From: Hyphomicrobiales bacterium
GTDB taxonomy: Bacteria > Pseudomonadota > Alphaproteobacteria > Rhizobiales > Rhizobiaceae
Length of the DNA: 64,000 bases
NCBI GenBank assembly: GCA_900471815.1
Contig: UICE01000007.1
Coordinates: 248,001 to 312,000, forward strand
Direction of reading: 5' to 3'
Shown here one piece after another: positions 47,166 to 56,951 of this stretch. Numbering within the stretch: position 1 is the stretch's first letter; every line of letters starts with the position of its first letter. The position numbers were made by a program, and so were the translations under genes. Under the pieces are notes generated by a model. It did no database searches. It saw only the letters and a list, made by a program, of their open reading frames with translations, and was not told the origin of the DNA.

Positions 47166-50100
47166 GCGCCAGAATCCGAATATTTTCTCCATAGCGCCGG
47201 GTACGCCTTTTCTTCCGGCGCTTGTGGATGCGCTGCAATCGGGAGCCTTGATTCCGGGTTATCCTGCAAACGCCAATGATCCAATGGCGCTGGCCCATGC
47301 TACAATCTATGTGCCGACCCGTCGTGCAGCGCGAACGCTGCGTTCGCTACTTGTCGAGAAAAGCCCGGTTAAATCAGCGATCCTGCCAGTAATCCGAGCA
47401 TTGGGCGATGTCGATGAAGATGCAGCCATGTTCGACATGGGTTCCGATGCCTTCTTCGACCTTCTGCCGGCAATAGGCAGTGTCGAGAGACTTTTGCTTT
47501 TAGCGCGACTGGTCCGGCCTTGGCGCGAACGCCTGCCAGAACATGTGCGTGCCTTGTTTGGAAATGAGGAAATTGCCATTCCGGCAACGACCGCCGATGC
47601 GATCTGGCTTGCCCGCGATCTTGCCGGACTCATGGATCAGGTTGAGACTGAAGCTGCCGGATGGTCAACGCTTTCCAATATTGTTTCTGAAGAACTGCCG
47701 AATTGGTGGCAGGTCACTCTCGATTTTCTAAACATCGTCACAAGCCTTTGGCCCGATATTCTGGCTGAACGCAGACGTTCCAACCCCGCTGCCCACCGTA
47801 ACCGCCTGATCGAGCTTGAAGCCGAAAGGCTCCTGCGCAAGGCGTCGCAGGGTCCTGTCATTGCGGCGGGCTCTACTGGATCCATACCTGCAACGGCAAA
47901 GCTCTTGGCTGCTATTGCTTCATTGCCCATGGGCGCCCTTGTCCTTCCAGGGCTTGATCGCGATATGGATGCCGTCAGCTGGGATGTTTTGGCAAGCACC
48001 GCAGACAATCCTTCGATTTTTGGTCACCCGCAATATGGACTGCGCAAACTGCTCGGTGAACTGGGTGTGCTGCGTCAGGATGTGATTGTGCTGGGCGGCG
48101 TCACTCCAGAAAAACGCCAACGCGAAAACCTTTTGGCCGAGGCGATGCGCCCCGCCGACACGAGTGAGGCGTGGGCGCAAATTAACCGGAACAGCGGTCA
48201 GTTTTCCGCCGCCGTTGCCTCCATTGCCTTGATTGAAGCCTCAAATGAGCGCGAGGAAGCGCTGAGCATCGCAGTGGCCTTGCGCGATTCCATAGAACAA
48301 CCGGGCAAGACCGCAGCTCTGATCACCGCCGATCGCGATCTTGCCCGCCGTGTGTCAACGGAACTCGCGCGGTTCAATATAGCCGCTGATGATTCCGGTG
48401 GACATGCCATGCGCGAAACGCAACCTGCGGCTTTGATGCGACTGGTCCTGGATATTGTTTTCAATCCCGGGGATCCGGTTGCGTTACTGGCTTTGCTAAA
48501 ACATCCACTGACGCGGCTTGGCCTTGATCGTGTCAGGGTTCGCCAGGCTGCAGAAACTATTGAACTGGTTGCGCTGCGTGGTGGTACAGGGCGAGCCACC
48601 CTATCGGATTTCCAGCAACATTTCGAAAGACGCCTTGCCGAAACAGGATCTACGCCATTTGAACCGGCCTGGCTTCGCCAGATCAGCGCTGCAAGAATTG
48701 AGTCCGCGCATATCGTCTGCAAGGCGCTTAGCGGTGCGATGGAACCCTTGATTCATTTTGTTGGAGTCACGGAATCTGTACAGCTGCCGCAGATCATTCA
48801 GGCGGTTGTTGCCAGTCTGGAAAATCTGGTGCGGGATGATCAGGGAGATATTGCTGCACTTTATAGTGGAGCGGCCGGTGAACAATTCGCCGCCTTCCTG
48901 CGCAATCTGATCTCGGCGGATTCGCAGCTCGATTTTTCTGTCGGCGAATTCCCCGCAATGATGGAAGCTTTGATTGCGGGAGAGGTTGTAAAACCAAAAG
49001 CGGGCGCGCATCCGCGCCTGTTTATCTGGGGCGCACTGGAAGCGCGATTGCAAACGGTCGATACGATGATTATCGGCGGACTGAATGAGGGCTCATGGCC
49101 GGGTAAAACGCGCAATGATCCGTTCATGTCACGGCCGATGAAATCCATTATAAATCTTGATCCGCCGGAGCGGCGCACCGGCCTTGCCGCGCACGATTTT
49201 CAGATGGCGCTGGGAATGGATCAGGTTATTCTTACGCGTGCACAGCGCTCAGCCAATGCGCCAACGGTTGCTTCGCGCTGGTTGCAAAGGCTGGAGACGG
49301 TTCTTGGCAATGACGCTACCGGAGAGCTGCGCAGGCGTGGGGCAAAATATCTTGGATGGGCGCGGGAAATCGACCACGCGCCGGATGAGGATTTTGTCAA
49401 ACGACCGGAACCGAAGCCGCCTTTAACAGCCCGCCCCAAGCACTTCTCAGTTACAGAAATAGAGACGCTCCGGCGCGATCCCTATGCCATCTTTGCCAAG
49501 CGCATTTTGCGGTTGCGGCCCATTGAGCCATTGATCCGTGATCCTGACGTGGCTGAGCGCGGTTCGCTCTTTCACAATATCCTCGCGCATTTCACGGAAC
49601 AGGGCATTGATCCTCTTGATGCGAATGCCGCCAGACGTCTTCTGGAAATAGGCAGGCAGTATTTTGACGACATCGCGTTACCGGAAGAAATCGATGCAGT
49701 CTGGTGGCCCAGGTTCCAATCGCTGGTGCCGGAATATCTGAACTGGGAGCGGCTCCGAGACCATCTGATTTCCGAACGTCATCCCGAAATTGCTTCCAAA
49801 AAGATTGTCGTCGAAGCAACTGGCGTCACACTTTCAGGCCGGGCAGACCGGGTGGATTTGCGCCGCGACGGTACGGTTGACATCATTGACTACAAGACCG
49901 GATCAACACCATCCAAGCGGCAGGCCCATGTTCTTTTGTCGCCGCAGCTAGCGCTGGAAGCCGCATTGCTGGCACGGGGTGCGTTTCATGAGGTTGGGGC
50001 ACGCAAAGCTGCCGATCTTCTTTATGTGCGGTTACGGCCAAATGGAAAAGTCGATCCGGAATCCATTTTAAGAATCGGCACGGCTGCCAATGGAAGTGAA

Positions 50101-50298
50101 AAAACTGCGCCGGAGTTGGGCGAATTGTCCTGGTTGCGCCTCAACGAATTGCTGACGGCCTATGGTGATCCGCATAAGGGCTATCTGTCCCGTGCTCTGC
50201 CATTCAGGGAAAGTGATTTGACCGGCGATTATGACCATCTGGCCCGCGTTTTGGAGTGGTCGGCTGGTGGCGCTGAAGAGGGAGGGGAGGGCGAATGA
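47158..50298 (+). CDS. addB: Double-strand break repair protein AddB
   Basis: AddB (alphaproteobacterial type) is the nuclease and structural partner of AddA in RecBCD-like end resection. The N-terminus PTRRAARTLRSLL (about 47-59) corresponds to the inactivated helicase part, and a C-terminal PD-(D/E)XK nuclease lies near 885-980 with GRADRVDLRRDG and DIIDYKTG (about 909-916). The ATG at 47158 has AGGGG 5 bases upstream; a longer frame from 47131 is rejected. 1046 residues. Confidence 0.95.
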   Translation: MAERQNPNIFSIAPGTPFLPALVDALQSGALIPGYPANANDPMALAHATIYVPTRRAARTLRSLLVEKSPVKSAILPVIRALGDVDEDAAMFDMGSDAFFDLLPAIGSVERLLLLARLVRPWRERLPEHVRALFGNEEIAIPATTADAIWLARDLAGLMDQVETEAAGWSTLSNIVSEELPNWWQVTLDFLNIVTSLWPDILAERRRSNPAAHRNRLIELEAERLLRKASQGPVIAAGSTGSIPATAKLLAAIASLPMGALVLPGLDRDMDAVSWDVLASTADNPSIFGHPQYGLRKLLGELGVLRQDVIVLGGVTPEKRQRENLLAEAMRPADTSEAWAQINRNSGQFSAAVASIALIEASNEREEALSIAVALRDSIEQPGKTAALITADRDLARRVSTELARFNIAADDSGGHAMRETQPAALMRLVLDIVFNPGDPVALLALLKHPLTRLGLDRVRVRQAAETIELVALRGGTGRATLSDFQQHFERRLAETGSTPFEPAWLRQISAARIESAHIVCKALSGAMEPLIHFVGVTESVQLPQIIQAVVASLENLVRDDQGDIAALYSGAAGEQFAAFLRNLISADSQLDFSVGEFPAMMEALIAGEVVKPKAGAHPRLFIWGALEARLQTVDTMIIGGLNEGSWPGKTRNDPFMSRPMKSIINLDPPERRTGLAAHDFQMALGMDQVILTRAQRSANAPTVASRWLQRLETVLGNDATGELRRRGAKYLGWAREIDHAPDEDFVKRPEPKPPLTARPKHFSVTEIETLRRDPYAIFAKRILRLRPIEPLIRDPDVAERGSLFHNILAHFTEQGIDPLDANAARRLLEIGRQYFDDIALPEEIDAVWWPRFQSLVPEYLNWERLRDHLISERHPEIASKKIVVEATGVTLSGRADRVDLRRDGTVDIIDYKTGSTPSKRQAHVLLSPQLALEAALLARGAFHEVGARKAADLLYVRLRPNGKVDPESILRIGTAANGSEKTAPELGELSWLRLNELLTAYGDPHKGYLSRALPFRESDLTGDYDHLARVLEWSAGGAEEGGEGE

Positions 50299-53200
50299 GA
50301 AAGCCTCGAACCATCCCGCCGGAAACCACGCGCAACCAGAGTAGGGCAGCAAATCCAAAGGACTCTGTCTGGGTGTCGGCAAATGCGGGCTCCGGCAAAA
50401 CCTATGTCTTGACGGACCGTGTCATCCGCTTGCTGCTGGATGGCACCGACCCGTCGAAAATCCTGTGCCTGACCTATACGAAAGCTGCTGCGGCGGTGAT
50501 GCAAAACCGTGTCTTTGCACGCCTTTCCGATTGGGCAACCATGGATGGCGACGCGTTGGCAAAAATCATTGAGGACATTGACGGTGCACGGCCCGGACCA
50601 AAGCGGCTGGCTCAGGCGCGCCGCTTGTTTGCGCGGGCGCTTGAGACCCCCGGCGGCCTCAAGATACAAACCATTCACGCCTTTTGCGAAGCCATTCTGC
50701 ATCAGTTTCCGTTAGAGGCGAATATTGCCGGTCATTTCGAACTGATGGACGACATGATGCAGGTTGCGCTTATTGGCGAAGCGCGGCGGCAGGTGCTGCA
50801 AGCAGCGCGTCTTGATCATAATGTCGAGCTTGCTTCAGCCTTTGCGGATGTGCTTGACGCTGCCGGGGAGTTCGGCCTGCAACAGCTTCTTGATGAGGCG
50901 GTCACCAAGCGCAATGATCTTACCCGCTTTATCCGAGAAGTCGGGCAAGACGACCTGCGCAGGACGGCGTTCTACTCCCATTTCGGATTTACCGGCACTG
51001 AAACAGAAGACGATATCCTTTCTGCACTGTGGCCGGTTCAGGAATTTGACCGGGAAATGCTGCGTTCGATCCTCGATATTCAAAAGAGTGCCGCACGAGC
51101 GCAGGAATTTGCGATGATCCTGCTCGACGCCAAGTTTGGGCCCGAGTCTGACCAACGCGAAGAGGCATTGCGAACCGCGTTTATCAAGGCGACAGGAGAG
51201 CCCAAAAGCGGGTCTTTCATTGGGTCCAAAGGGGTAACAGAGCGGTTCCCGGATTTCATCGAGCGATTCGACCGCGCTGCACAGCGCGTGTTCGAGGGTT
51301 TGGATAAATTAAAGCAATTGCGCCTTCTCCGGCTGACTTTTTCAGCCTTGGTGGTGGTCGATGACCTTATCGGCCGCTATGAGCACATGAAAAGAAATCG
51401 CGGACTTCTCGATTTTGACGATCTCATTGTCAGGACCGTGGCATTGCTTGCGCGGCAGGATGCAGGGCCTTGGGTGCAATATAAGCTCGACAAGGGAATT
51501 GACCATATTCTCGTCGACGAAGCGCAGGATACCAGCCCAAACCAGTGGAACGTGATAAGGCTTCTCAGCGAGGAATTCTTTACCGGCAATACCGCACGCA
51601 ATGTGCGGCGCACCCTTTTTGCAGTCGGCGACGAAAAGCAATCGATTTACTCGTTTCAAGGTGCGATTCCGGAGGATTTTGCCAGGCACGGCAAGGCGAC
51701 GGAGCAAAAAACCGGCCAAGCTGAACTGACCTTTGAACGCGTCAATCTCAACTTCTCGTTCCGCTCTGCACCGGACGTTCTGTCTGCAGTGGACAAGGTG
51801 TTCGAGCGGCCGGAAGCCCATCGCGGCTTTGGTGTCGATCACGGTCCGACTGTCCATACAGCCATTCGCGACCATGATCCGGGCGAAGTGCAGATCTGGG
51901 ATATGCTGACACCGGAAACAACACCGGAAGAGGATGACTGGCGAACACCAGTTGATAGTTTGCCAGCACCACCCGTGCGTCTTGCGGAGCAAATTGCCCG
52001 AACCATTGAGCACTGGTTGAAGAATGGTGAAATCATTGAAGGGCAGAACCGGCGCCTTGAAGCGCGCGATATCATGGTGCTGGTACGCAAGCGTGACCAG
52101 TTCATGCCGGCTTTGTCGCGCGAATTAAAGAAGCGCCATGTTCCGGTCGCCGGTGCAGACCGTCTGAAATTGACGGATCACATCGCAGTCCAGGATCTCA
52201 TGGCGCTTGGGCGGTTCATGCTTTTGCCATCCGATGATCTGTCTTTGGCGGCACTCCTCAAAAGCCCCCTGTTCAAGTGGGATGACGATCAGCTCTTTAC
52301 GCACGGTTATGAGCGGGCGGCTAATGAAACGCTTTATGAGCGGCTATTGGCGCAGGCAAAGGATGATCTGTTGCTGGCTCCGGTTGCCGCGCGTCTTCAG
52401 GAGTGGCGCAACCGTGCCGATACTGTACCAGTCTTCGAGTTTTATGCGGATATTCTTGGACGCGGCGGCGCGCGCCGTGAGCTTCTTGCACGTCTTGGCC
52501 ATGAGGCGGGCGATGTTATCGATGAGTTCCAAAACTACGCAATCGCAACCGAAAAAACCGGTTTGCCGGGCTTGCAGGCATTTTTGGAAACGCTGGAAGC
52601 AGTAACGCCGGAAATCAAGCGGGAGCTGGATCAAAGCCGTAATGAAGTCCGCATCATGACGGTGCATGCTGCAAAGGGCCTTGAAGCCGCCGTGGTATTC
52701 CTCGTCGATTCCGGCAGTTCGGCTTCTTCAGGCGGGCGTATGTCCAATCTGCTTTCTTTCGATATGAGAGAATATAGCGGCTGGGGGGGCAAAGGGTTTT
52801 TGTTCGTACCCGGAAAGGCTTATGCGACTGCTTTCTCGGCGGGCCTTGTCGATAAGCTGAAGGTAAGGGCAGAAGAAGAATATCGCCGCCTGCTTTATGT
52901 CGGCATGACACGTGCTGAAGATAGACTCATCATTTGTGGTTATCGCGGTTCGCGGCAGGTGCCGGATACATGGCATGGGCTTGTGGAGGCAGCACTCGGT
53001 GACACGAGCGAGCCAGTGCAACATCCTGTCGAGTCTGTCATCGCCAAGCGTTACCGGTTGACTGAACCCGCAGCCGCTACGCCTATCGAACTAGAGCTTC
53101 CCCTTGAGCCAAGGGCCGTTCCCTTTCCTCCTACCTATCGCATACCGATGCCTCGGGAAGCGGGCTTGCCAAGACCCCTTGCACCATCCGGCGTATCGGT

Positions 53201-53792
53201 CCTGATCGAGCCCGATAATGAGGCGCCGCTGGTCACAGGTTCGCCGGTGCTACTGACAGATGGAAAGAATCCCGCTTTCGCCATCCGCCGCGGCACGGTC
53301 ATCCACGCGCTGTTGCAGACTTTGCCCGATATTCCGGACGAACAACGTGCGCAGGCGGCTCAGCGTTATCTCAGCCGCGCCGCTTATGATTGGGAACCGG
53401 AGGAGATCGAGAAGGCGCTTAACTCGGTCTTTGCTGTGCTGAATTCAGCCGATTTTGCGCCGGTCTTCGCGCCAGGTTCATTGGCGGAAGTCGCAATCAT
53501 GGGAACGCTGCATATTCGCGGCAAGGATCATGCGGTTTCCGGCGTTATTGACAGGCTTGCTGTGAGCGAAAGCCGGGTTGTAATTGTCGACTACAAGACT
53601 AACCGTCCTCCGCCGCAAAATCTGTCGACGGTTCCAGATGCCTATATCGCTCAGCTTGCCCTTTACCGGAAGCTACTTGAGCCACTTTATCCCGGCAAGA
53701 CAGTAGAAGCGGCTTTGCTTTTCACCGAAGGTCCCCATCTTATCGACATACCGGTGCACGCCATGCAGATTGCTCTTGAGCGAATGGCTTGA
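50295..53792 (+). CDS. addA: Double-strand break repair helicase AddA
   Basis: AddA is a UvrD-type helicase-nuclease. Walker A NAGSGKTY (30-37), motif II VDEAQDTSP (about 408-416), GDEKQSIYSFQGA, and VHAAKGLEA are in order; a C-terminal nuclease domain follows with VIVDYKTN near 1095-1102. 1165 residues is typical. It starts inside the addB stop (ATGA), so the two are coupled. Confidence 0.96.
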   Translation: MRKPRTIPPETTRNQSRAANPKDSVWVSANAGSGKTYVLTDRVIRLLLDGTDPSKILCLTYTKAAAAVMQNRVFARLSDWATMDGDALAKIIEDIDGARPGPKRLAQARRLFARALETPGGLKIQTIHAFCEAILHQFPLEANIAGHFELMDDMMQVALIGEARRQVLQAARLDHNVELASAFADVLDAAGEFGLQQLLDEAVTKRNDLTRFIREVGQDDLRRTAFYSHFGFTGTETEDDILSALWPVQEFDREMLRSILDIQKSAARAQEFAMILLDAKFGPESDQREEALRTAFIKATGEPKSGSFIGSKGVTERFPDFIERFDRAAQRVFEGLDKLKQLRLLRLTFSALVVVDDLIGRYEHMKRNRGLLDFDDLIVRTVALLARQDAGPWVQYKLDKGIDHILVDEAQDTSPNQWNVIRLLSEEFFTGNTARNVRRTLFAVGDEKQSIYSFQGAIPEDFARHGKATEQKTGQAELTFERVNLNFSFRSAPDVLSAVDKVFERPEAHRGFGVDHGPTVHTAIRDHDPGEVQIWDMLTPETTPEEDDWRTPVDSLPAPPVRLAEQIARTIEHWLKNGEIIEGQNRRLEARDIMVLVRKRDQFMPALSRELKKRHVPVAGADRLKLTDHIAVQDLMALGRFMLLPSDDLSLAALLKSPLFKWDDDQLFTHGYERAANETLYERLLAQAKDDLLLAPVAARLQEWRNRADTVPVFEFYADILGRGGARRELLARLGHEAGDVIDEFQNYAIATEKTGLPGLQAFLETLEAVTPEIKRELDQSRNEVRIMTVHAAKGLEAAVVFLVDSGSSASSGGRMSNLLSFDMREYSGWGGKGFLFVPGKAYATAFSAGLVDKLKVRAEEEYRRLLYVGMTRAEDRLIICGYRGSRQVPDTWHGLVEAALGDTSEPVQHPVESVIAKRYRLTEPAAATPIELELPLEPRAVPFPPTYRIPMPREAGLPRPLAPSGVSVLIEPDNEAPLVTGSPVLLTDGKNPAFAIRRGTVIHALLQTLPDIPDEQRAQAAQRYLSRAAYDWEPEEIEKALNSVFAVLNSADFAPVFAPGSLAEVAIMGTLHIRGKDHAVSGVIDRLAVSESRVVIVDYKTNRPPPQNLSTVPDAYIAQLALYRKLLEPLYPGKTVEAALLFTEGPHLIDIPVHAMQIALERMA

Positions 53793-53900
53793 AACTGGAC
53801 AGGATTGTTCCCGTCTTGGAATTGGCAAGAAAGCTGCTATATTGATTTTGGAGTGTGGGGTGAGCTTTGCCCACCCCACTTCCCTATGATGTTACGAATG

Positions 53901-53938
53901 AAACCCGGATTGTCAGTGTCCAGCTGGTCCGGGTTTTT
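53901..53938 (+). terminator. Probable terminator after addA
   Basis: AAACCCGGA and TCCGGGTTT form a nine-pair stem around an 18-base loop, followed by a T run. It lies 109 bases after the addA stop in the rightward direction, and a smaller hairpin (53855-53879) lies just before it. Confidence 0.55.
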
Positions 53939-53989
53939 CGTACCTCAAAGGTAATAGACATTGGCAGATATCACATATCTATTGCTCCA

Positions 53990-54080
53990 AGTTTGAGGGC
54001 ATATGGCCGTATGCCTCAGCCAGGGAGGCCATCTCTCTGGTGCACTGGCTGGATCCGTGCTGCTGCTTCGCCCTCAAACT
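53990..54080. ncRNA. Candidate structured RNA or palindromic element
   Basis: Perfect 11-base arms AGTTTGAGGGC (53990-54000) and GCCCTCAAACT (54070-54080) enclose 69 bases that themselves fold: CAGCCAG (54017-54023) pairs with CTGGCTG (54045-54051), with CCAGGGAG / CTCTCTGG inside as an alternative, and a small CATA/TATG hairpin lies at the left. The nested layout suggests a folded RNA or a dispersed intergenic palindrome like the Bru-RS repeats. I recognise no known RNA family. Confidence 0.35.
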
Positions 54081-54242
54081 GCTTGACGAAATACGATTGA
54101 AGTAGTGCTTTGAGCAACAAACGCAGGGTTGAAAGCCGTCAGGTGACAGATTGCACTGAATCGTGACATGAGTCGGCTTGACTAGGCACAGCAGACTCAC
54201 CACATGATGGGCAACACATTCACAAGGTTAAGGAACAGCTTC

Positions 54243-54569
54243 ATGGCTACCACCGTCAAAATTGACACCAGCAATTTCCAGTCCGATGTAATTCAGGCCG
54301 GTCAGCCTGTCGTTGTGGATTTTTGGGCAGAATGGTGTGGCCCTTGCAAGATGATTGCACCGGCGCTTGAAGAAATCGCTGCGGAAATGGATGGCAAAGT
54401 TACAATCGCCAAAGTTAATATTGATGAGAACCCTGAATTGGCTGCCCAGTTTGGCGTGCGCTCGATTCCGACTTTGCTGATGTTCAAGGATGGTGAGCTC
54501 GCTGCCAATCTGGTTGGCGCTGCTCCAAAGAGCAAGCTTTCCGACTGGATCAAAAACTCGGCTGCTTGA
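54243..54569 (+). CDS. trxA: Thioredoxin 1
   Basis: TrxA, the general disulfide reductant, with the active site WCGPC (Cys32, Cys35), [12 protein letters not shown] and the cis-Pro loop [13 protein letters not shown]. The ATG at 54243 has AGGAA 7 bases upstream; the longer frame from 54204 adds residues with no counterpart. 108 residues. It converges on folC with a shared terminator. Confidence 0.97.
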   Translation: MATTVKIDTSNFQSDVIQAGQPVVVDFWAEWCGPCKMIAPALEEIAAEMDGKVTIAKVNIDENPELAAQFGVRSIPTLLMFKDGELAANLVGAAPKSKLSDWIKNSAA

Positions 54570-54589
54570 TCAGTTCTGATATTCATCGA

Positions 54590-54613
54590 AAAGCCCGCTG
54601 TAAAGCGGGCTTT
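54590..54613 (+). terminator. Terminator of trxA
   Basis: AAAGCCCGC and GCGGGCTTT form a nine-pair stem with a six-base loop, followed by more T. It lies 20 bases after the trxA stop and 14 bases before the end of the convergent folC. Confidence 0.9.
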
Positions 54614-54626
54614 TTGTTATTGGAAG

Positions 54627-55955
54627 TTACTGCGGCGGCGTTCCGTTTTCTGAAAGCACGTCGCCAGCCAGATAGAGCGATCCGCCAATCAATATCCGTG
54701 GAGCGGGCTCGGACTTGTCCCAGCTATCGCGCAGGATTTTCAAGGCGTTTTCCACCGAATAAACAGGCTCGGCGGAAAGTCCGGCTTCTTGCGCCGCCAG
54801 AGCGAGTTCCTCATGGGGAATGCCTGCATCGCTTGATCTGATCGGCACCGTGTAAACATGCCGCGCCATGCCCGTAAAAGCCTCAAAATACCCTACAGGG
54901 TCCTTGGTATTGATCATTCCGGTAATCAAAAATAGCGGACGCTGGCTGCGATCCTCCAACGTGGCAATTGCCTCAGCGATCACCATGCCAGCTCCGGGAT
55001 TATGCCCGCCATCGAGCCAGATTTCTGAGCCGGGCACTGCCATATCGACCAGGTTGCCCTTGGTCAGGCGCTGCATCCGGGCGGGCCATTCAACTGTACC
55101 CATCGCTGTTTCAACGGCGTGGTCGGGAATGGTAAAGCCCGCAGTCCTGACCGCCTGAATCGCTGCGGCGGCATTTGCCAATTGATGGCGGCCGGGCAGG
55201 TTGGGCAGAGGCAGATCCATCAAGCCTACATTGTCCTGATAGACCATGCGTCCGCGCTCTTCGAAACTCAGGAAATCCTGACCATAGACACTATAAGGGC
55301 AATCACGGCGCTCGGCAGTCTCGATCAACACTGTGCGTGCCGCATCATGTTCCTGTGCGCCGATAATAACCGGACAACCCGCCTTGATGATGCCGGCCTT
55401 TTCGGCGGCAATCAGCTCAACTCGATCTCCGAGATAGGACTGATGATCGAGCGAAATCGGCATGATAACGCTGACGGCAGGCTCTGGAATGACGTTGGTT
55501 GCATCGAAACGTCCCCCAAGCCCAACCTCAAGGATGACGGCATCGGCGGGGTGCTCGGCGAAAAGGACAAAAGTCACGGCGGTCAGAATTTCGAAGACCG
55601 TAATCTGCTGCCCTGCATTGGCATCAGCCACACGACGAACCGCCTCGAACAGCGTATCGTCATCGACAATCTTGCCCTTTCCGGGCGCACCAAGACGATA
55701 GCGTTCGTGCCAACGCACAAGATGGGGCGAGGTGTGAACATGGACCGTATAGCCCGCCGCTTCCAGCAATGCGCGGGAAAAGGCGGTGGCAGAGCCTTTG
55801 CCATTTGTGCCAGCCACATGAATGACCGGCGGCAGGTTCAAATGGGGATTACCGAGCGTATCCAGAAGCCGGGTAATCCTGCCCAGCGAAAGGTCAAAAC
55901 CTTTAGGATGCAGTCCGAGAAGCCGCTCTATTTCCTGTGACGCGCGTGATGACAT
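54627..55955 (-). CDS. folC: Folylpolyglutamate/dihydrofolate synthase
   Basis: FolC adds dihydropteroate to glutamate and lengthens the glutamate tail. The Mur-ligase-type P-loop GTNGKGS is at 49-55, followed by SPHLVRWHERYR, the LEVGLGGRFDATN block and the C-terminal domain with DGGHNPGA. The ATG at 55955 is used (the codon before it is TTG). 442 residues. It follows accD by 31 bases, the usual trpF-trpB-trpA-accD-folC order. Confidence 0.95.
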   Translation of the reverse strand: MSSRASQEIERLLGLHPKGFDLSLGRITRLLDTLGNPHLNLPPVIHVAGTNGKGSATAFSRALLEAAGYTVHVHTSPHLVRWHERYRLGAPGKGKIVDDDTLFEAVRRVADANAGQQITVFEILTAVTFVLFAEHPADAVILEVGLGGRFDATNVIPEPAVSVIMPISLDHQSYLGDRVELIAAEKAGIIKAGCPVIIGAQEHDAARTVLIETAERRDCPYSVYGQDFLSFEERGRMVYQDNVGLMDLPLPNLPGRHQLANAAAAIQAVRTAGFTIPDHAVETAMGTVEWPARMQRLTKGNLVDMAVPGSEIWLDGGHNPGAGMVIAEAIATLEDRSQRPLFLITGMINTKDPVGYFEAFTGMARHVYTVPIRSSDAGIPHEELALAAQEAGLSAEPVYSVENALKILRDSWDKSEPAPRILIGGSLYLAGDVLSENGTPPQ

Positions 55956-55986
55956 CAAAATGCGGTTTCCAATAAACCGAAACCCG

Positions 55987-56907
55987 TCAAGATTGCGCTT
56001 CAGCTATTGCCGGAACTGCTGGCGTTTCCGCTTCCGGCTCAACAACTTTCTCCGTTGCCGGTTCGCCCATCAACATCTTCAAAAGTCGTGCGATTGTCGT
56101 TTTCAGCTCCGTGCGCGGAACAACCATATCAACCATGCCATGCGTCTTGAGATATTCTGCACGCTGAAAGCCTTCAGGAAGCTTCTCGCGTACAGTCTGC
56201 TCGATAACACGCTGTCCGGCAAAGCCGATAAGCGCACCAGGCTCGGCAATGTGAATATCGCCAAGCATGGCGTAGGAAGCAGTAACGCCGCCTGTCGTGG
56301 GGTTGGTAAGAACAACAATATAGGGCAGACCTGCTTCTTTCAGCATTTCCACCGCTACTGTCGTGCGCGGCAATTGCATCAGCGAAAGAATGCCTTCCTG
56401 CATGCGCGCGCCGCCAGATGCAGCGAAGAGAACGAGCGGCTTCTTCTGGGCGATAGCAGTTTCGAAGCCTTTGATAATGGCTTCACCGGCTGCCATGCCG
56501 AGCGAGCCGCCAATAAAGTTGAAGTCGTGGATGGTTACGACAACAGGCAGGCCTTCAATCGTGCCAAGCGCATTGATGATTGTATCTTCCTGTCCGGTCT
56601 TGGAGCGGTGCTCCTTCAGGCGGTCGACATAGCGTTTCTCATCGCGGAATTTCAGCGGATCGGTCGCAACCTTCGGCTGTTCCAATGTTTCGTAAACGCC
56701 ATTGTCGAAGAAGAACTTCAGACGATCCTTGGCTGGAATACGCATGTGGTGGCCGGACGATGGCACAACCCACTGGTTCTTTTCCAGATCCGTATGAAAG
56801 ACCATTTCGCCGGACTCGGGATCTTTGATCCAGAGGTTTTCCGGCATTTCACGACGTCCAAGCATCGAATTGATTTTCGGCCGGACGTAGTTCGTGATCC
56901 AGTTCAT
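55987..56907 (-). CDS. accD: Acetyl-CoA carboxylase carboxyltransferase beta subunit
   Basis: AccD with AccA transfers carboxyl groups from biotin to acetyl-CoA. The crotonase core has [17 protein letters not shown] and [12 protein letters not shown] (about 144-155) and the [15 protein letters not shown] block. The N-terminal zinc ribbon seen in E. coli is degenerate: the four cysteines are replaced (IKDPESGE and VVPSSGHH) and the whole protein has none. 306 residues, ending in a Pro/Glu/Ala-rich tail. It sits between trpA and folC. Confidence 0.95.
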   Translation of the reverse strand: MNWITNYVRPKINSMLGRREMPENLWIKDPESGEMVFHTDLEKNQWVVPSSGHHMRIPAKDRLKFFFDNGVYETLEQPKVATDPLKFRDEKRYVDRLKEHRSKTGQEDTIINALGTIEGLPVVVTIHDFNFIGGSLGMAAGEAIIKGFETAIAQKKPLVLFAASGGARMQEGILSLMQLPRTTVAVEMLKEAGLPYIVVLTNPTTGGVTASYAMLGDIHIAEPGALIGFAGQRVIEQTVREKLPEGFQRAEYLKTHGMVDMVVPRTELKTTIARLLKMLMGEPATEKVVEPEAETPAVPAIAEAQS

Positions 56908-56951
56908 GATCGGTCCTGTTTTTTATCTATCGGAATGTTGATTTAAGACTT

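Larger units (their letters stand above)
53793..54242. other. 450-base gene-poor gap with inverted repeats before trxA
   Basis: No convincing protein gene lies here. It holds three separate inverted repeats: GTGGGGTG / CACCCCAC (53855-53879), AAACCCGGA / TCCGGGTTT followed by a T run (53901-53938), and AGTTTGAGGGC / GCCCTCAAACT (53990-54080). The trxA promoter should lie between 54081 and 54242. The most likely content is the end of the addBA transcript plus an uncharacterised RNA or palindromic element. Confidence 0.5.

Noticed and set aside
55119-55940. Rightward open frame of 273 codons opposite folC
   Set aside because: Shadow of folC in another frame.
55822-56946. Rightward open frame of 374 codons opposite accD
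   Set aside because: It is the antisense shadow of accD and the folC 5' end, with no family resemblance, ribosome site or typical composition.
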